DNA from: Camillea tinctor
Lineage: Eukaryota > Ascomycota > Sordariomycetes > Xylariales > Xylariaceae
Direction: 5' to 3'
DNA: 64,000 nucleotides
NCBI GenBank assembly: GCA_022578605.1
Contig: MU394105.1
Coordinates: forward strand, 124,001 to 188,000
Below are positions 1 to 10,565 of the stretch, in pieces (position 1 is the stretch's first letter; each line of letters starts with the position of its first letter). A program made the position numbers and the translations under genes. A model generated the notes under the pieces. The model made no database searches. It saw nothing but the letters and a program-made list of their open reading frames with translations, and was not told the origin of the DNA.

Positions 1-2
1 AC

Positions 3-2129
3 CATGGAATTGGTGTCGCTATTTATACTCTGGTGCTCACCCAAGCTATTGGTGGATTCATGGTCAGGACTATTCGGAAGAGATCGCTAAGAGTTATGAT
101 CCATCAGTGGTTTGGAAGAGCCACTGCTCTGCTAGGCATCATACAGGTTCCGCTCGGCTTAACCCTTTACGGATCCCCCAAGTTCACTTTCATTCTGTAC
201 GCCGTGTGGATGGGCCTCCTTCTAATACTGTATTTCATCTTGAGTTGGCGTCGTGAGATGTATCACGATGATCTAACCATCCACGGCGGTCGATCTGAAG
301 GTGGGATGACAGAGTCTGATATGAGGTCTAGATCAGGTCGATCGACTTGGCTGGGCCCATTAGCGGCCGGTGCTGGTGCCTTTGCGTTGTTCCGTGGACG
401 GAAGCAACCTAGAGATGACCTGAGCAAGAGCAGCACTACATCTCAATCGCGGAGTCGCGGGCCTCCCGAAGTGGTCCCATCGAGGGGCCACTCGAGCTAT
501 CTGGGAGATGAGAAATACTCCGAGAGAACTGACCGTACTACGGGAGGGGGCTTAGTTGATAAGCTCCTTACTGTAGCTGGGCTTCTGGGAGCTGGCGCAT
601 TCGCCAAGAGAATGAAGGATCGCAGGGACAAGCAAAGATATTACGACGAGGAGTATTCCGCCGTCGAGACAGACACTCCCAGCCGCTACACTGGCCCTGG
701 CCGTTCTCGAGGTTCCCGAAAACATGATGACTATACTGAATCCGAATTCACCGAGGACCGGACAGATATTCACAGGCGTACTCCACTTCTGTCAGAATCA
801 ACAAACCACCCCGCTACGGCTGTTCCGAGCGCATCTGGGCCTCGTCCAGTTACGCCGCGCGCGTCACGACCGCCGAATTCGAGGTATGATAGCCACGAAG
901 TTTCTGAATACTCCTCTTATGTCAGCCCATCGAGAAGAACTCGGGTCGACGAGGAGAATGACGGACTCAAAAAGGGACTTCTGGCTGGTCTTGGGCTCAA
1001 CTGGTTCACTAGAAAAATGAAGGAGCGGCGGGACAAGAGGGCAGAGGACGAACGCATGAGGATGGAAGATCAGAGACGAGATGACCGACATAGCTCCAGA
1101 TATACGGAAGACAGCAGCTTCACCACTCCGACAAGGTCATCAACGCGACCTCGACCAGCACCACGCCCAGCTCCCACTGTCACAACTGTTACCCAGGATA
1201 GCGAATCGTCCATGATCGAGTCTCGTCCCACTGGAATAGGAATTGGTGGTCCTCCCATGCCACCATTCACCGCGGGAAATGCGCCACCGCAACCCTCACA
1301 GTCGCCTCTGGTACCGATTGCCCATCCCAGGGCAGGATCAAGATCTAGACGTAACACGGCAACGGGCTCTGTTGATATGCCATCCATGCCACCCGACCCT
1401 CATGGCGTGCTGCACCAAGAAACGGGAAGCGAGTCTTATATCTCTGCAGCAGCTGGCCGGCCCCAGAGGCGGGATTCGTCTCGCCGGCGTAGAGCGGGAG
1501 AAAGAGCCGCTGCTGCTGCCGCTGCAAGTGCTGTAGGCCTAGCTGTCGAGGAGGGAACGCACTGGCAAAGAGATCAAAGCCGAACCCGAAGTCGTAGCCG
1601 GCCTCCCGTCAGCGGGGGACCTGTCAGTGTCAAAGTGAAGTACCACGATGACAAGGATAGGAATGTGACGTTACGCCGTCTTACTGACGAGGAGGCTAGA
1701 CGTGAACGCCGCAACAGGAGGAGATCCGCTTCTGCGAGCAGCCTTTCGGGTAGCGAGGGACCTAGCCGCCGGTATCGTCGCCGAGACTCGAGTGCACACA
1801 GGAGTGTTGGTGAGTCCACAGTTGAGCCTATGTCGCCACCTTCACCTGGATTCGCTGGGGGACGACCGGCAGGCAAGGATTCGGCTTATTACTCGGGTCA
1901 AGCGGGTCCGTCAGGTGTTCCTGTAGCTGCGCCGACTGTCTCTAGTATAGAAAGTCATGGTACATGGAGTGCTTTGAGCCCATCACCCCCGAGCAAGCCT
2001 CCTGCTCCTATATCGTCAGAACCAGTTGAAAGCTCACTCACGGCATCGGTGTCAGCAGCGGACAGAAGACGTCGGAGACGGCAAGAGAGAGGCTCGAGAC
2101 CTCCGCCTTCGACCATTGAACAAAGTTAG
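3..2129 (+). CDS. Cytochrome b561/DOMON-type membrane protein, C-terminal part (5' end outside window)
   Basis: The open frame runs in from the left edge (first full codon at 3, His) to TAG at 2127-2129, so the N-terminus is missing. The first ~75 residues hold three hydrophobic segments (around IYTLVLTQAIGGFMV, FGRATALLGIIQVPLGLTLY and FTFILYAVWMGLLLILYFIL) with a His in MIHQWFGRA. This matches the end of a cytochrome b561 / ferric-reductase-like domain, which in fungal proteins often follows an extracellular DOMON haem domain. Such proteins are thought to move electrons across a membrane; here that is inference. The remaining ~600 residues form a very long Arg/Ser/Pro-rich, probably disordered cytosolic tail with two or three related Gly/Leu segments followed by basic runs (KRMKDRRDK, RKMKERRDK). 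An in-frame GTG at 33 is an internal Val, not a start. Family call is good; function is uncertain. Confidence 0.75.
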   Translation, partial: HGIGVAIYTLVLTQAIGGFMVRTIRKRSLRVMIHQWFGRATALLGIIQVPLGLTLYGSPKFTFILYAVWMGLLLILYFILSWRREMYHDDLTIHGGRSEGGMTESDMRSRSGRSTWLGPLAAGAGAFALFRGRKQPRDDLSKSSTTSQSRSRGPPEVVPSRGHSSYLGDEKYSERTDRTTGGGLVDKLLTVAGLLGAGAFAKRMKDRRDKQRYYDEEYSAVETDTPSRYTGPGRSRGSRKHDDYTESEFTEDRTDIHRRTPLLSESTNHPATAVPSASGPRPVTPRASRPPNSRYDSHEVSEYSSYVSPSRRTRVDEENDGLKKGLLAGLGLNWFTRKMKERRDKRAEDERMRMEDQRRDDRHSSRYTEDSSFTTPTRSSTRPRPAPRPAPTVTTVTQDSESSMIESRPTGIGIGGPPMPPFTAGNAPPQPSQSPLVPIAHPRAGSRSRRNTATGSVDMPSMPPDPHGVLHQETGSESYISAAAGRPQRRDSSRRRRAGERAAAAAAASAVGLAVEEGTHWQRDQSRTRSRSRPPVSGGPVSVKVKYHDDKDRNVTLRRLTDEEARRERRNRRRSASASSLSGSEGPSRRYRRRDSSAHRSVGESTVEPMSPPSPGFAGGRPAGKDSAYYSGQAGPSGVPVAAPTVSSIESHGTWSALSPSPPSKPPAPISSEPVESSLTASVSAADRRRRRRQERGSRPPPSTIEQS

Positions 2130-2976
2130 GTGCTTATGGCACCTAGTTCGAGGTCGGGCCTGATAGACATGATTAATTTGGAGTTGGCGGCGTTATCATC
2201 GCATTCCTTAGCTGACTGGTTGAGGGTGAATGTATATATGCATGGGCAACCGTGTATACCACTTTTCCTTTCCTTTCCCTCTTTCTTCAATTATATGCCC
2301 AACATGAACTTGGCACGACATTTGGTAGGTAATGATTAAAAGATTTTCACGATGGGAAGAGTTCAAAGAAAAATAAAAAGAAGGGGAAAAAAACAAGCAA
2401 ATAATAAAAGACGAAATTGCGTAGGGTTGGGTTCATGTATTGTATTGAATTATCAGGAGGGAAAAGGAAAAGGAGAGGAGGAATATAGTCGATGAATGAT
2501 GTTTTTGTTTTGGGCAGTCCTGAAATGTCTTTCAGCTTATAATGATGCATGGTTGTTTATGAAAACAGAGGTTGGAATGTTTTATGGCTGACGTTTTCCC
2601 CTTTTTGTATGGTGAACCAGTATAGGAGAAGCACTAACTACATGCATTGCCAGAAAAAATAGAGTGTCCACCAAGATACCTACTATGTATATATGCCAAC
2701 CTGGGTGCCACATATGGGTATGAGCGACACTGGTTGAGCCTGAAGCTATTCAAGTAGCGTAACCAGAATTTGGCCCGAGTGATCGGGAGTGGGTTAGCCG
2801 TTGTACTCCCTAAGGAACGTATGAAAAAAAAAGCATAAAAGATTTATATAGTTAAGTTAGATTATAAGGATAGATAAAGTAAACATTCAAATCCTTGGTC
2901 TGAACGTTTCATACGAGAGATAAATAACAAAAATCAATACTTTTATCTAGTTAATGTTTGATTAAGTAGGTAGCAA
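2130..2976. other. Convergent 3' spacer
   Basis: This spacer lies between the tail-to-tail ends of the b561-type gene and the SDR gene. It is AT-rich (notably 2820-2990) and holds both 3' untranslated regions. I see no conserved ORF, RNA gene or repeat family in it. Confidence 0.6.
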
Positions 2977-4300
2977 TTACATATATTTCTCGATCTGTGA
3001 CTCTGTCCATTCCCAGTAACGCCGTCCAAGGGCCTCATCAAAAAGATCCGGTCTGGGACATGGAGTCAATATGCCCGGCTGTCCAACTGTACAGCAAAAA
3101 AAAAAAAAAAAAAACCGTTAGCTTATTCCTCTACAGCACACAAAAATAAATACAACAAAAGAATCCTTATACATACCCCAGGTAGACTCAGGCTCCAGCT
3201 TGATGTCGGGTTGCAAGCCAGCGAACAACTCGGTGTATGCACCAAATTTAGGGTGCTTAGCGATGAGGTACTGCAGATTTAAGTGAGAAATTTGTGACCG
3301 TACACAAAAACGGGGGAGAGGATGGAGAAAGTGAAAGGGAAAGGGGGTTAGAGATTAGAGAAGCTAAACCATACGATGAAGATAAACTGCCACCAAGGGG
3401 TGGTTCTTTGAAGGTCCGTCATCAACACGCCAGGATCTAGAGTCTATATATATTTCAGGTCAGGTCAGCCGACATCCATAGAGACAAAAAAAAGAGGGCC
3501 AGAAGAGAAAGCGTTTCCGCCTTACCACATGCACCACACCATCCCCCGCCGCCTTACTCCTGCGCGCATACTCCGCCGCATGCAGCACATTCCCCGCCTT
3601 ACTGCGCGCGTACTTCGTCCACGCGCTCTCATCCCTCTGATAATGCATATTCTCGAAATCGATCGCCGGCGTCGGCGCAATGCCCACCGCGCTGGAGCTC
3701 ACCCACACGACGCGCACCTCTCCCCGGGGGCTCGCCTGCGCCGTCCGCCGGAGCACCGGGTACAGCAAGCGCGTCAGCAGGAACGGGCCCAGCGCGTTGG
3801 TGCCGAGCTGCAGCTCGTAGCCCTGCGCGGTGGTGGACCCCTGCGGCGGGATCATGACCCCCGCGTTGTTGAAGAGCACGTCGAGGCGCGACTCCGCCGC
3901 TAGGAAGCGCGAGGCGGTTTGGGAGAGCGTGGCGAGGTCGCCGAGGTCGAGGGGCAGGTACACGAGCTTCCCCGTGGAGCCCGGGTGCTGCGATTGGATC
4001 TCCCGGATGGCGGCTTGGGCTTTGGATGCGGAGCGCGCGGCGATGTAGACGCTGCCGTTGCGCGCGTAGAGGTATCCAGCGAGCAGCTTGCCGAGGCCGC
4101 CGGAGCTGCCGGTTATGAGGAAGACCTGTACACGTTGTTAATTTCGGGTTCTTGATTTAGGGTCTTTATAGCTTTGTAAGCTATATGTGTGTGGTTCGGG
4201 GAAGAATGGAGTGAAAAGGGGGAGGGGGGGTCCATACTTTGCCTTTCTGGTCCGGGAGGTTATTCTCGTGGAGGGCGGGTTTGGAAGAGAAAACACCCAT
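2977..4300 (-). CDS. Short-chain dehydrogenase/reductase (WW-domain-oxidoreductase-like)
   Basis: Five exons splice cleanly on the minus strand: 4238-4300, 3526-4125, 3375-3443, 3177-3270 and 2977-3086, giving 311 aa. Donors are GTATGG, GTAAGG, GTATGG and GTATGT. The protein has the SDR nucleotide-binding glycine motif TGSSGGLG (residues 26-33), NNAG near 107-110, an active-site serine region VSSSA near 162-166, and the catalytic pair Y193/K197 (YARSK). The C-terminal LDPGVLMTDL and the W-rich end resemble the fungal retinol-dehydrogenase/WWOX-like SDR group. It is predicted to be an NAD(P)(H)-dependent oxidoreductase; the substrate cannot be read from sequence. No signal peptide is seen. The start ATG at 4300 opens MGVFSSKP, typical for this group. 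The last intron carries a T19 run just before its acceptor. Confidence 0.85.
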
Positions 4301-5490
4301 CTTAGCGGTAGAATATCTAACTAATCCTTCTGATGTTGAGACTGGCAGGTGAAAGCTCGAGTGAACACGTAGAGAGAGAGACGACACTGTAAGCTAGTCC
4401 TTATCTGAGTATTGGTAAAACAAAGATCATTGTTGTTAAGACACCCCGAGGGGGAGCGAATCTCTTATATATGGTGGTCATAGAGCTAGGCTAGTATACA
4501 TGAGGTGTAGAAATAGAACCAGGTACTTTCTTTGACTGCGGACATACTTGAAAGCTCCTTGACCCGAAGTAAGCAAGTCGGTCTACTCTCTTTTAATGAT
4601 TCAAGCTGGGCTTTCGCTCTAGCAACACCATTTCGACGTATATCGCCGCTCTGGTGCTATTAGGTAATCTCGGGTTTGTCATGTCTGACTCGATAAACCG
4701 AGGCATAGGTAGGTATTGGCAATTGATAGTCTCTAACGCCGGTATAGTGCTGAGTCGGAATTATCGACCGGGTTTATTCGAAGTCCGTCTGTATATGGAC
4801 CTGGACTGCCGGACCCTTTTATTAATAGTTCAACTTCTATGACTGTTCGGTATATACTATGTAATCCAAGGTGGTAATTCTGATGAATCAGTCGGATTGC
4901 TTATGATATCGTGATCAATGGCATCTATTAGATCATTCAGGTTTGTTGTAAGTTAGGTTTACCTCCATAAAGGTTATGCAACCCCAACTCTGTTAGCATA
5001 GTAATTAATGCACACGGCACGTGACTCCACTAGTAATTGATTCGAAACAAATTTCAACAACTGATGCGACCATCGGGTATCTGCTCTGGAATATTTATCG
5101 ATAAGGAGAACCCCCCCAATCGCCTTATCCGCAATCGCGGTTCAAGCATCGCAGAAACGCGCCTACAACCTTCAAATACCACCTTTCTAAGTTGAATACT
5201 TTCGCAGACGTTCACACAGCCTACCTGCTCCCTAGGACAATCGCCAATTCTACGGAAGATAGTTCGAATCTAATTTCTACCTTTCTCCTTCCGACTCAAA
5301 CCGGTTAGAAAAAAGCTTTGCGACACCTCGGATCTTTCCATAACTGCTAGCTAGCTCTACTTAGCTGGGTAGTTGTCGCAACAGGATTATACTACTACCC
5401 CGTATACTACCAACCGAACCCAATCCAATCCGGCACGAATCGAGAAAAGAAGAGAATCTTCCCATCAAAAAAATCATAAATAAAATAAAC
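4301..5490. other. Divergent promoter region SDR / nnf1
   Basis: This 1.2-kb spacer sits between two genes transcribed outward. It holds both 5' regions, a CACGTG E-box near 5019 and an AT-rich leader just before the nnf1 ATG. I see no conserved ORF. Confidence 0.5.
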
Positions 5491-7082
5491 ATGGCGTCCG
5501 AACCTCCTCCCCCACCGAGCATCACCCCAAATGCCGAAGAATCATCATCATCATCACAAGCACAAGCAAACGGCAGAACAGCAGAGGAAGAAGGAGAAGC
5601 AGCAGCAATAACATCACCACCCCTCCCGAAGCGACACACGCCCGCGACCCCCGGGCCCCGGGCCTCGCGCTTCCAGGACGTGCTCGCGTCGAGCCTGTCG
5701 CATACGCTGGCCAAGATCAGCTGGGACAACTTCGCGGCCTGCTACCCCACGGTGGCGGCGCGCGCCCCCAACGTGCTGCGCGCGGTGCAGAAGCAGATGG
5801 TCGAGAGGTTGGGGGTGCTGTGTAAGGTACGTCTTCTTTTCTTTTCTGCGCCTACAAAAAAAATGGGGAGAGGAGAGAAGAGGTTGGGTCGGAGGAGGGG
5901 GATGGTGGAAAGGGGGAAGACGGGATAAGAGAGAAAGGAGAGAGAGGGAGGCAAGACTTCAGGATAAAAGAATATCTCACATCGCTAACTCGGAATAACA
6001 GAAAGAGTTCGACTCCATCCTCCAGGCGCGCAACGCGGTCGCCAAGCTTAACGAGCTAGAGAGCCTAGTCAGCGAAGCAGAACGGAGGAGGGACGAGGCG
6101 GGCGAGAATGCGGAGCCCCCAGTGCCGTAAGTTTTTCTTTTTCCTTTTCTTCGCTTGTCTTTTCTTCATTCCGTTATATATATTTTTTCTCCTTTTCTTT
6201 TTTTCCCTTTCTTTCTTTACTACGTCTTATATGGCATCAGTCAAAAAACCCTGGCTCCTTTCCCCAATACCCTGTTTTGCTTGGTCGTATGCGTTGGGGT
6301 TACATTGCGTTGCAAAGGTGTGTAAGTGGGGATTGGGGAAAAGGAGTAAGACAACTGCAGGCTTATAAGTCGTAATTGAACATTGGTCTATCACGTACGA
6401 CCATAGGATCTGTAATGCACGGGGTCCCGTCCGCTCCCCCATAGTTAAGCCAGATACCGCCGGATTAGTAGTTGGGTCGGTGACGACCAGCGAATCCCCG
6501 GTGTTGTACGTTTTTGATTTTTTTTCTCCTCTTTTCTTTTCCTTTTTTATACCTCCTTTTCTATTTTATCAGGAGTATTCTTTTTAATGAGCTTTTCTAT
6601 TTTGTCCATTGCTAAAGTTTTTATTTCTTATTTCTTTTTTTTTTTTTTTGCTTCCCTCAATTGCCACTCACGCCCACCTTTCTCTTCCCTGTAACCCTAT
6701 CATCATGACCCCCCCCCCCTTCTCCTAAAAGCCCAGTACATACACACGCATATATACTCTACGATAACCACTAACCCTACTCTCCCCCCCTCAAAAAAGT
6801 CCGCACATGCTCCCCGCGGACCAGGTCCTAGCCGCGCACTTGGCGCCGCACCTGGCGCAGCAGCAGTCCCAGCTCAACGCCAAGCTGCAGACGACGCAAG
6901 CGCACAACGCCAAACTCTTCGACGAGATACAGAAGCAGCGCGCCGAGATCCAGTCCCTCGTCGGCCTGCTCGAGAAGGCCTTCGAGGACATCGACGGCGC
7001 TAACGGCATGATGGACGGCGTCGTCGACGAGCTCGCCGCCGAGACCCGCGCCGTTGAGGTCGAGCTCGCGGAGACGCGGTGA
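5491..7082 (+). CDS. nnf1: Kinetochore MIND-complex subunit Nnf1
   Basis: Three exons (5491-5826, 6002-6126, 6800-7082) encode 247 aa. After a Pro/Ser/Glu-rich N-terminal ~55 residues, the stretch from SRFQDVLASSLSHTLAKISW through FAACYPTVAARAP and VLRAVQKQMVERL is the Nnf1/PMF1 signature. Exon 2 continues with KEFDSILQARNAVAKLNELE, and exon 3 is a coiled-coil-like helix opening with PHMLPADQVLAAHL. Nnf1 pairs with Mtw1/Mis12 in the MIND (Mis12) complex that links centromeric chromatin to the Ndc80 complex. Intron 1 is 175 nt (GTACGT donor). Intron 2 is 673 nt (6127-6799, GTAAGT donor, AAG acceptor), exceptionally long because it contains a full 5S rRNA gene on the same strand. The splice phases join the conserved sequence without gaps. 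Confidence 0.9.
6364..6367 (+). promoter_or_regulatory. TATA box of the 5S rRNA gene (-29 to -26)
   Basis: TATA in the context cttataagt lies 29 to 26 nt before the 5S 5' end at 6393. A TATA element at this distance is a known requirement for 5S transcription in Neurospora crassa (recalled from the literature). Its presence argues that the nested 5S copy is an expressed gene. Confidence 0.75.
6393..6511 (+). rRNA. 5S ribosomal RNA, nested in nnf1 intron 2
   Basis: The 119-nt segment has the length and landmarks of a fungal 5S rRNA. The 5' end ACGTACGACCATA pairs with the 3' end GTTGTACGT to close helix I. It contains the conserved GTCCCGTCCGCTC, AGTTAAGCC and GTAGTTGGGTCGGTGACGACCAGCGAA internal control blocks, split here as GTAGTTGGGTCGGTG and ACGACCAGCGAA. 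Helix II (GGATCTG with CAGATACC) pairs with one bulged base, as in other fungi. A TATA box stands at -29 and a T-run follows at 6511. All secondary-structure elements look intact, so it is probably a working RNA polymerase III gene. It is one of the dispersed 5S copies typical of Pezizomycotina, here on the same strand as its host gene. Confidence 0.95.
6511..6525 (+). terminator. RNA polymerase III terminator of the 5S gene
   Basis: A T5 run at 6511-6515 is followed after GA by a second T-run, giving a standard pol III stop directly at the 3' end of the 5S gene. The first T also serves as the last base of helix I. Confidence 0.8.
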
Positions 7083-8612
7083 GAAAAAAAAAGATAGAGG
7101 TAAGACGAGTTGACTTTTTCTTCCTATTTCTGATATCAGAGAAGGAAGAGTCTGGGTTTGGTTTATAATCTAAGGAGGGAGGGCGAGGGGGCGAGGAGTT
7201 GTTGGTTGTATGGAAAGAGATGAATGTCGATAGGAAGAAATATAAGGGGAAGGGAGAGATTTTCAGCATCATGGTAGGTGTCAGGCGTTTTGTTTCGGAA
7301 TTCTAGCATTGTTTCGGGTACCTACCTACCTGCTTTTCAAGTTAGGAACTAAGGCGATATAAAAGGGGGATATCTTATCTCCCTCCTCGTAATGACGAGG
7401 GATTCCGTACTGAGGACCATTTAGATTGCGTCTGTACATAAATAAATAAATAAATAGAGATACGTTTATCTATTATAGCTGATTGGGAACAGAACCCCCT
7501 GAGTCATTATATCAACCCTTCTAATTACTTTCTGACAAACTCACCCTTTTTCTCTCTCGAATTAACATAGGGTTAAGTAATGATTTCCATTAGAATATGT
7601 AAACTATGTTAGTCTGTTTCTTCAGCCTCCTCTTCCCGACCAATTTTCAAACCTTCCTACCTATCTACCAAATCCTATCGTCCCGCCCCTACAGCGAATC
7701 CCCCCTCCCCACTTTCGATAGTAAGCAGCATCTCGCATACTAAAAGCATACCATAAGCTAGCCCTGATGTCTGCTCGTATATATCAAACTATCTTTTACT
7801 CCCTAAGCCCGAGAAGTGTCAAAGGGGAAGGTTACAACTAGTAGTTACCAAGATTAAAGAGTTCGATACGAAAACATACTCGTCCCATTTAAACTATTGC
7901 CTCGGGCATACCATTGAACCCCCATCACCTTTGAGGTCCTCCCCTCTCTCGTTGCAGGTTTGAGCTCCTGATTCATATTGAAAAAGAAAAATCTTTTTTA
8001 TATAATTTCTTTCTTTGTTTCTTTCTTTTCTCTTTCTTATCTTTCTTCGATAAGCAAATTACACTAATACATGCGTTAAGTGCGTCAGGTTATGTTGTGT
8101 AGTGTTGTGGTAGTCGTGGTGCTGGTGCTGTTGTTGCTGTTGGTTTTTCTCCTATTGTACAAAACTTGTACAAAAACCCCATGGTATTTGAAAAATTTTC
8201 TTTTCCCTTTAATCGCCCGATTCATTTCTCCCTTCCCATGCAAGATGAGCGGTCACAACTTTTTCGTCTTTCTTTTCCAGCCGTAACAATGTACAAACGC
8301 CCTTTCCCACCTTCCCAAACTTCCCAACCCCAGATCCCCAACAACGGCGGAAAATAGCATCATTAGCCGATAATCATTCATGATATCGTCCAATGTGTAT
8401 GCGTAGTCATACTTAACCCAGACCCAAAAGATACCTTATTGGCATATGAGCAAGCTGTGTCGAAACCATAAAGCACCCCAAATCAGACTCCTAACCCATA
8501 TTTCACGCCGTTTGCGAGCATCTTATGAGATGATCCCATCACAGGAGAAACTCCGAAAGTCCCCACAGCTTAATATTAGCAAGGGTGTACTCTTACTTTT
8601 GTCACGTCAGGC
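7083..8612. other. Convergent spacer nnf1 / G3BP-like gene
   Basis: This 1.5-kb spacer is pyrimidine-rich and has an (AAAT)n tract near 7440-7455, a TGAGTCA near 7500 and a GTT/CTG-rich tract near 8100-8150. It contains only short low-complexity ORFs, none convincing. Confidence 0.5.
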
Positions 8613-10384
8613 TCAAGCATTGGCGGCCTGGGAAGCGCCTCGGCCCCGGGGCATACCGCCACGACCACGGTTTTGCCCACCGAAGTTTCCTCTTCCACCC
8701 TGGCTTCCGGACCGACCACCGTCGAATCCTCCGCGTCCTCGGTTCGGCAAGTTACCACGCCCAGAAGCGTAGTTGCTACCACCATAAGCACTCGACTTAG
8801 GACGACGTGGCTCAACTGAAACGCTTTCTCCGTTGACGATGTGGGGGTTGGCTGCCATCGCCGCCTGGTACCCGGCCTGGGCAGCAAACTCCACGAAGGC
8901 GCAGTTCTATATTGAACAATTAGCTGCTGCGGCACAGTAATGTAGTGGCTGAAACATACCTTTTGGCGGTTAATATCAAAATAAACCAAGGGGCCATACA
9001 GCGTCAACGCGGCCTCCAGATCCTCGTTCTTTACCTTCTCAGTAACGTTCTTCACATATGCCATCGTGGCCTCCTTTTCGGCCGCAGAGCCGGAGATGGA
9101 CTGAGGTCGGTTTTGCCGCTTAGAGTCACCTCTTACATTCTGCCATTCAGTAGACGCCTCCTTGACGGGAGCAGCGGTGGTCGTGGCCTCGGCGGGTTCG
9201 GTCGAAGGAGTAGGGGTCGGTTGGGCAGGGACAGCAGAGGCAGCGGGCCGGGCAGCTGCTGGTGCCGCCGGCTTGGCGAGAGGCACAGCAGGCACAGCAG
9301 GCTTGGGACCGGCAACAGCAGCTACACGGCTAGCCCAAGTCATAGGCTTCGGCGGCTGGGTTGGGGCGGGGGCCGGAGGAGGTGGCTTGCGAGCAGCAAC
9401 CGGAGTAGGGCTGGGGTCGGCAGGCTTTTCGGGCTCTTTAGTGTCCTCCTCAGCAATCTCCCGAGCTGTAGTCTCGGGGTCGGGAATTGGTTCCTCCTGC
9501 GGCTTGCTAGCCACCTCAGGAGCTGCCGGTGCCTGCTCAGTAGCAGCCTGGGGGGCAGAATCACCATTGACCGGGGCGATGTCCTTGGTACTTGTAGTGA
9601 CCTCTTCCAGCTTTTTGTCGACAACACCAGCATCTAGAGATACCGGTGCTTCCTCAACTGGCTCGGCCTTAACAGGCTCGGGTTCCTCCTTAGTCTCGAC
9701 CGTGACAGGAGCTGGCTGCTCTGGCTGAGCGGCCGGTGCCACTTGGGCGGGAGCCTCGGTTGGCTCCTCGTCGCTTTCCTCATTGATATACCGGAGGATA
9801 TCATTAAGAACAAAATATCCAGAAGGTTGTTGAGCAAGAACAAAAGTCTGGACGAATTTCTTAGGGTCACCGGTCTTGTTAGAGGTCTCGCCAATCACTT
9901 GGATGACGATATTTTCGAACGAGGCCTGAGAATCGACGTTGGATACGCGGACCTTGCAGTCTTGGAAGTCAAGTTCCTTGATGCGCTCTTGGATTGTCTA
10001 CGGTGACGGGTTAGTAAAAGTCAGGCCCTGGACACCAGGGAGTTTTTAATGAGAACATACCGAACGACCAACAGAGACATTGGCGATTTGGGCTTCCTGG
10101 CCATAGACGAACTGAGAGCGCTTGCCGTAGAACAGCTATGAATTTGTCAGCAACGTCGTATGCAGCATAACACTTCATCTCGCCATGTGGCTTGTCTGAC
10201 ATACATGAAGCTTCTCGGGCGTCTTGCTCAGGGTAGTGTAGTACTGCTCGACGAAGAACCATGCGACTTCATCCTTGCCCAGGTTGCTGTTGGCGCTAGA
10301 GCTGTTCGACTGGTCGGCAGTGGAGGTAACGGATGCAGCGGCCGCAGTAGGGTCGGAGTGATTAAGGTTGCCGTTCGTGGCCAT
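8613..10384 (-). CDS. G3BP-like NTF2 and RRM domain protein
   Basis: Four exons (10205-10384, 10061-10135, 8960-9997, 8613-8906) give 528 aa. Residues ~37-160 are an NTF2-like domain (KDEVAWFFVEQYYTTLSKTP through YFVLNDILRYI). A long Pro/Ala/Glu-rich disordered linker follows, with MTWASRVA near 304-311. An RRM occupies ~395-470 (MAYVKNV as RNP2, NCAFVEFA as RNP1), and an RGG/GRG-rich tail ends in GASQAANA. This order is that of G3BP/Rasputin and fission-yeast Nxt3, RNA-binding proteins of stress granules that partner the Ubp3/Usp10-type deubiquitinase. Location is expected to be cytoplasmic. Introns use GTATGT donors. The ATG at 10384 opens MATNGNLNHSD, and the conserved NTF2 fold begins 36 residues later. 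The domain call is firm; the stress-granule role comes from the family. Confidence 0.9.
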
Positions 10385-10527
10385 GGTGATTATCTCCGTA
10401 GTAGTCGAGAGGTCGCGCTCGATAGAACTTCCGGGATATCGTGGAGTATAAGGGAAGAAGCGGCTATAGGCGGCGTTGATGCTGTGATCTACATGAGCAT
10501 GCGACCTAATTTGCGGGTGGTGGGTTA

Positions 10528-10565
10528 TGTATATATATGTGTGTGTGCGTGCGTGCGTGTGTATA
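10528..10565. repeat. TA/TG/CGTG microsatellite in the leader of the G3BP-like gene
   Basis: An alternating run (ATATATATGTGTGTGTGCG then GTGCGTGCGTGTGT) lies about 145-180 bp upstream of the ATG at 10384. On the transcribed strand it would read as CA/GCAC repeats. Confidence 0.8.

Noticed and set aside
3529..4155. Plus-strand frames opposite the SDR gene
   Set aside because: Antisense shadows of a GC-rich exon; the minus strand has the full SDR motif set and clean splicing.
8945..9728. Plus-strand frames (188-230 codons) opposite the G3BP-like gene
   Set aside because: Antisense reflections of its Pro/Ala/Glu-rich linker; no domain and no start context.
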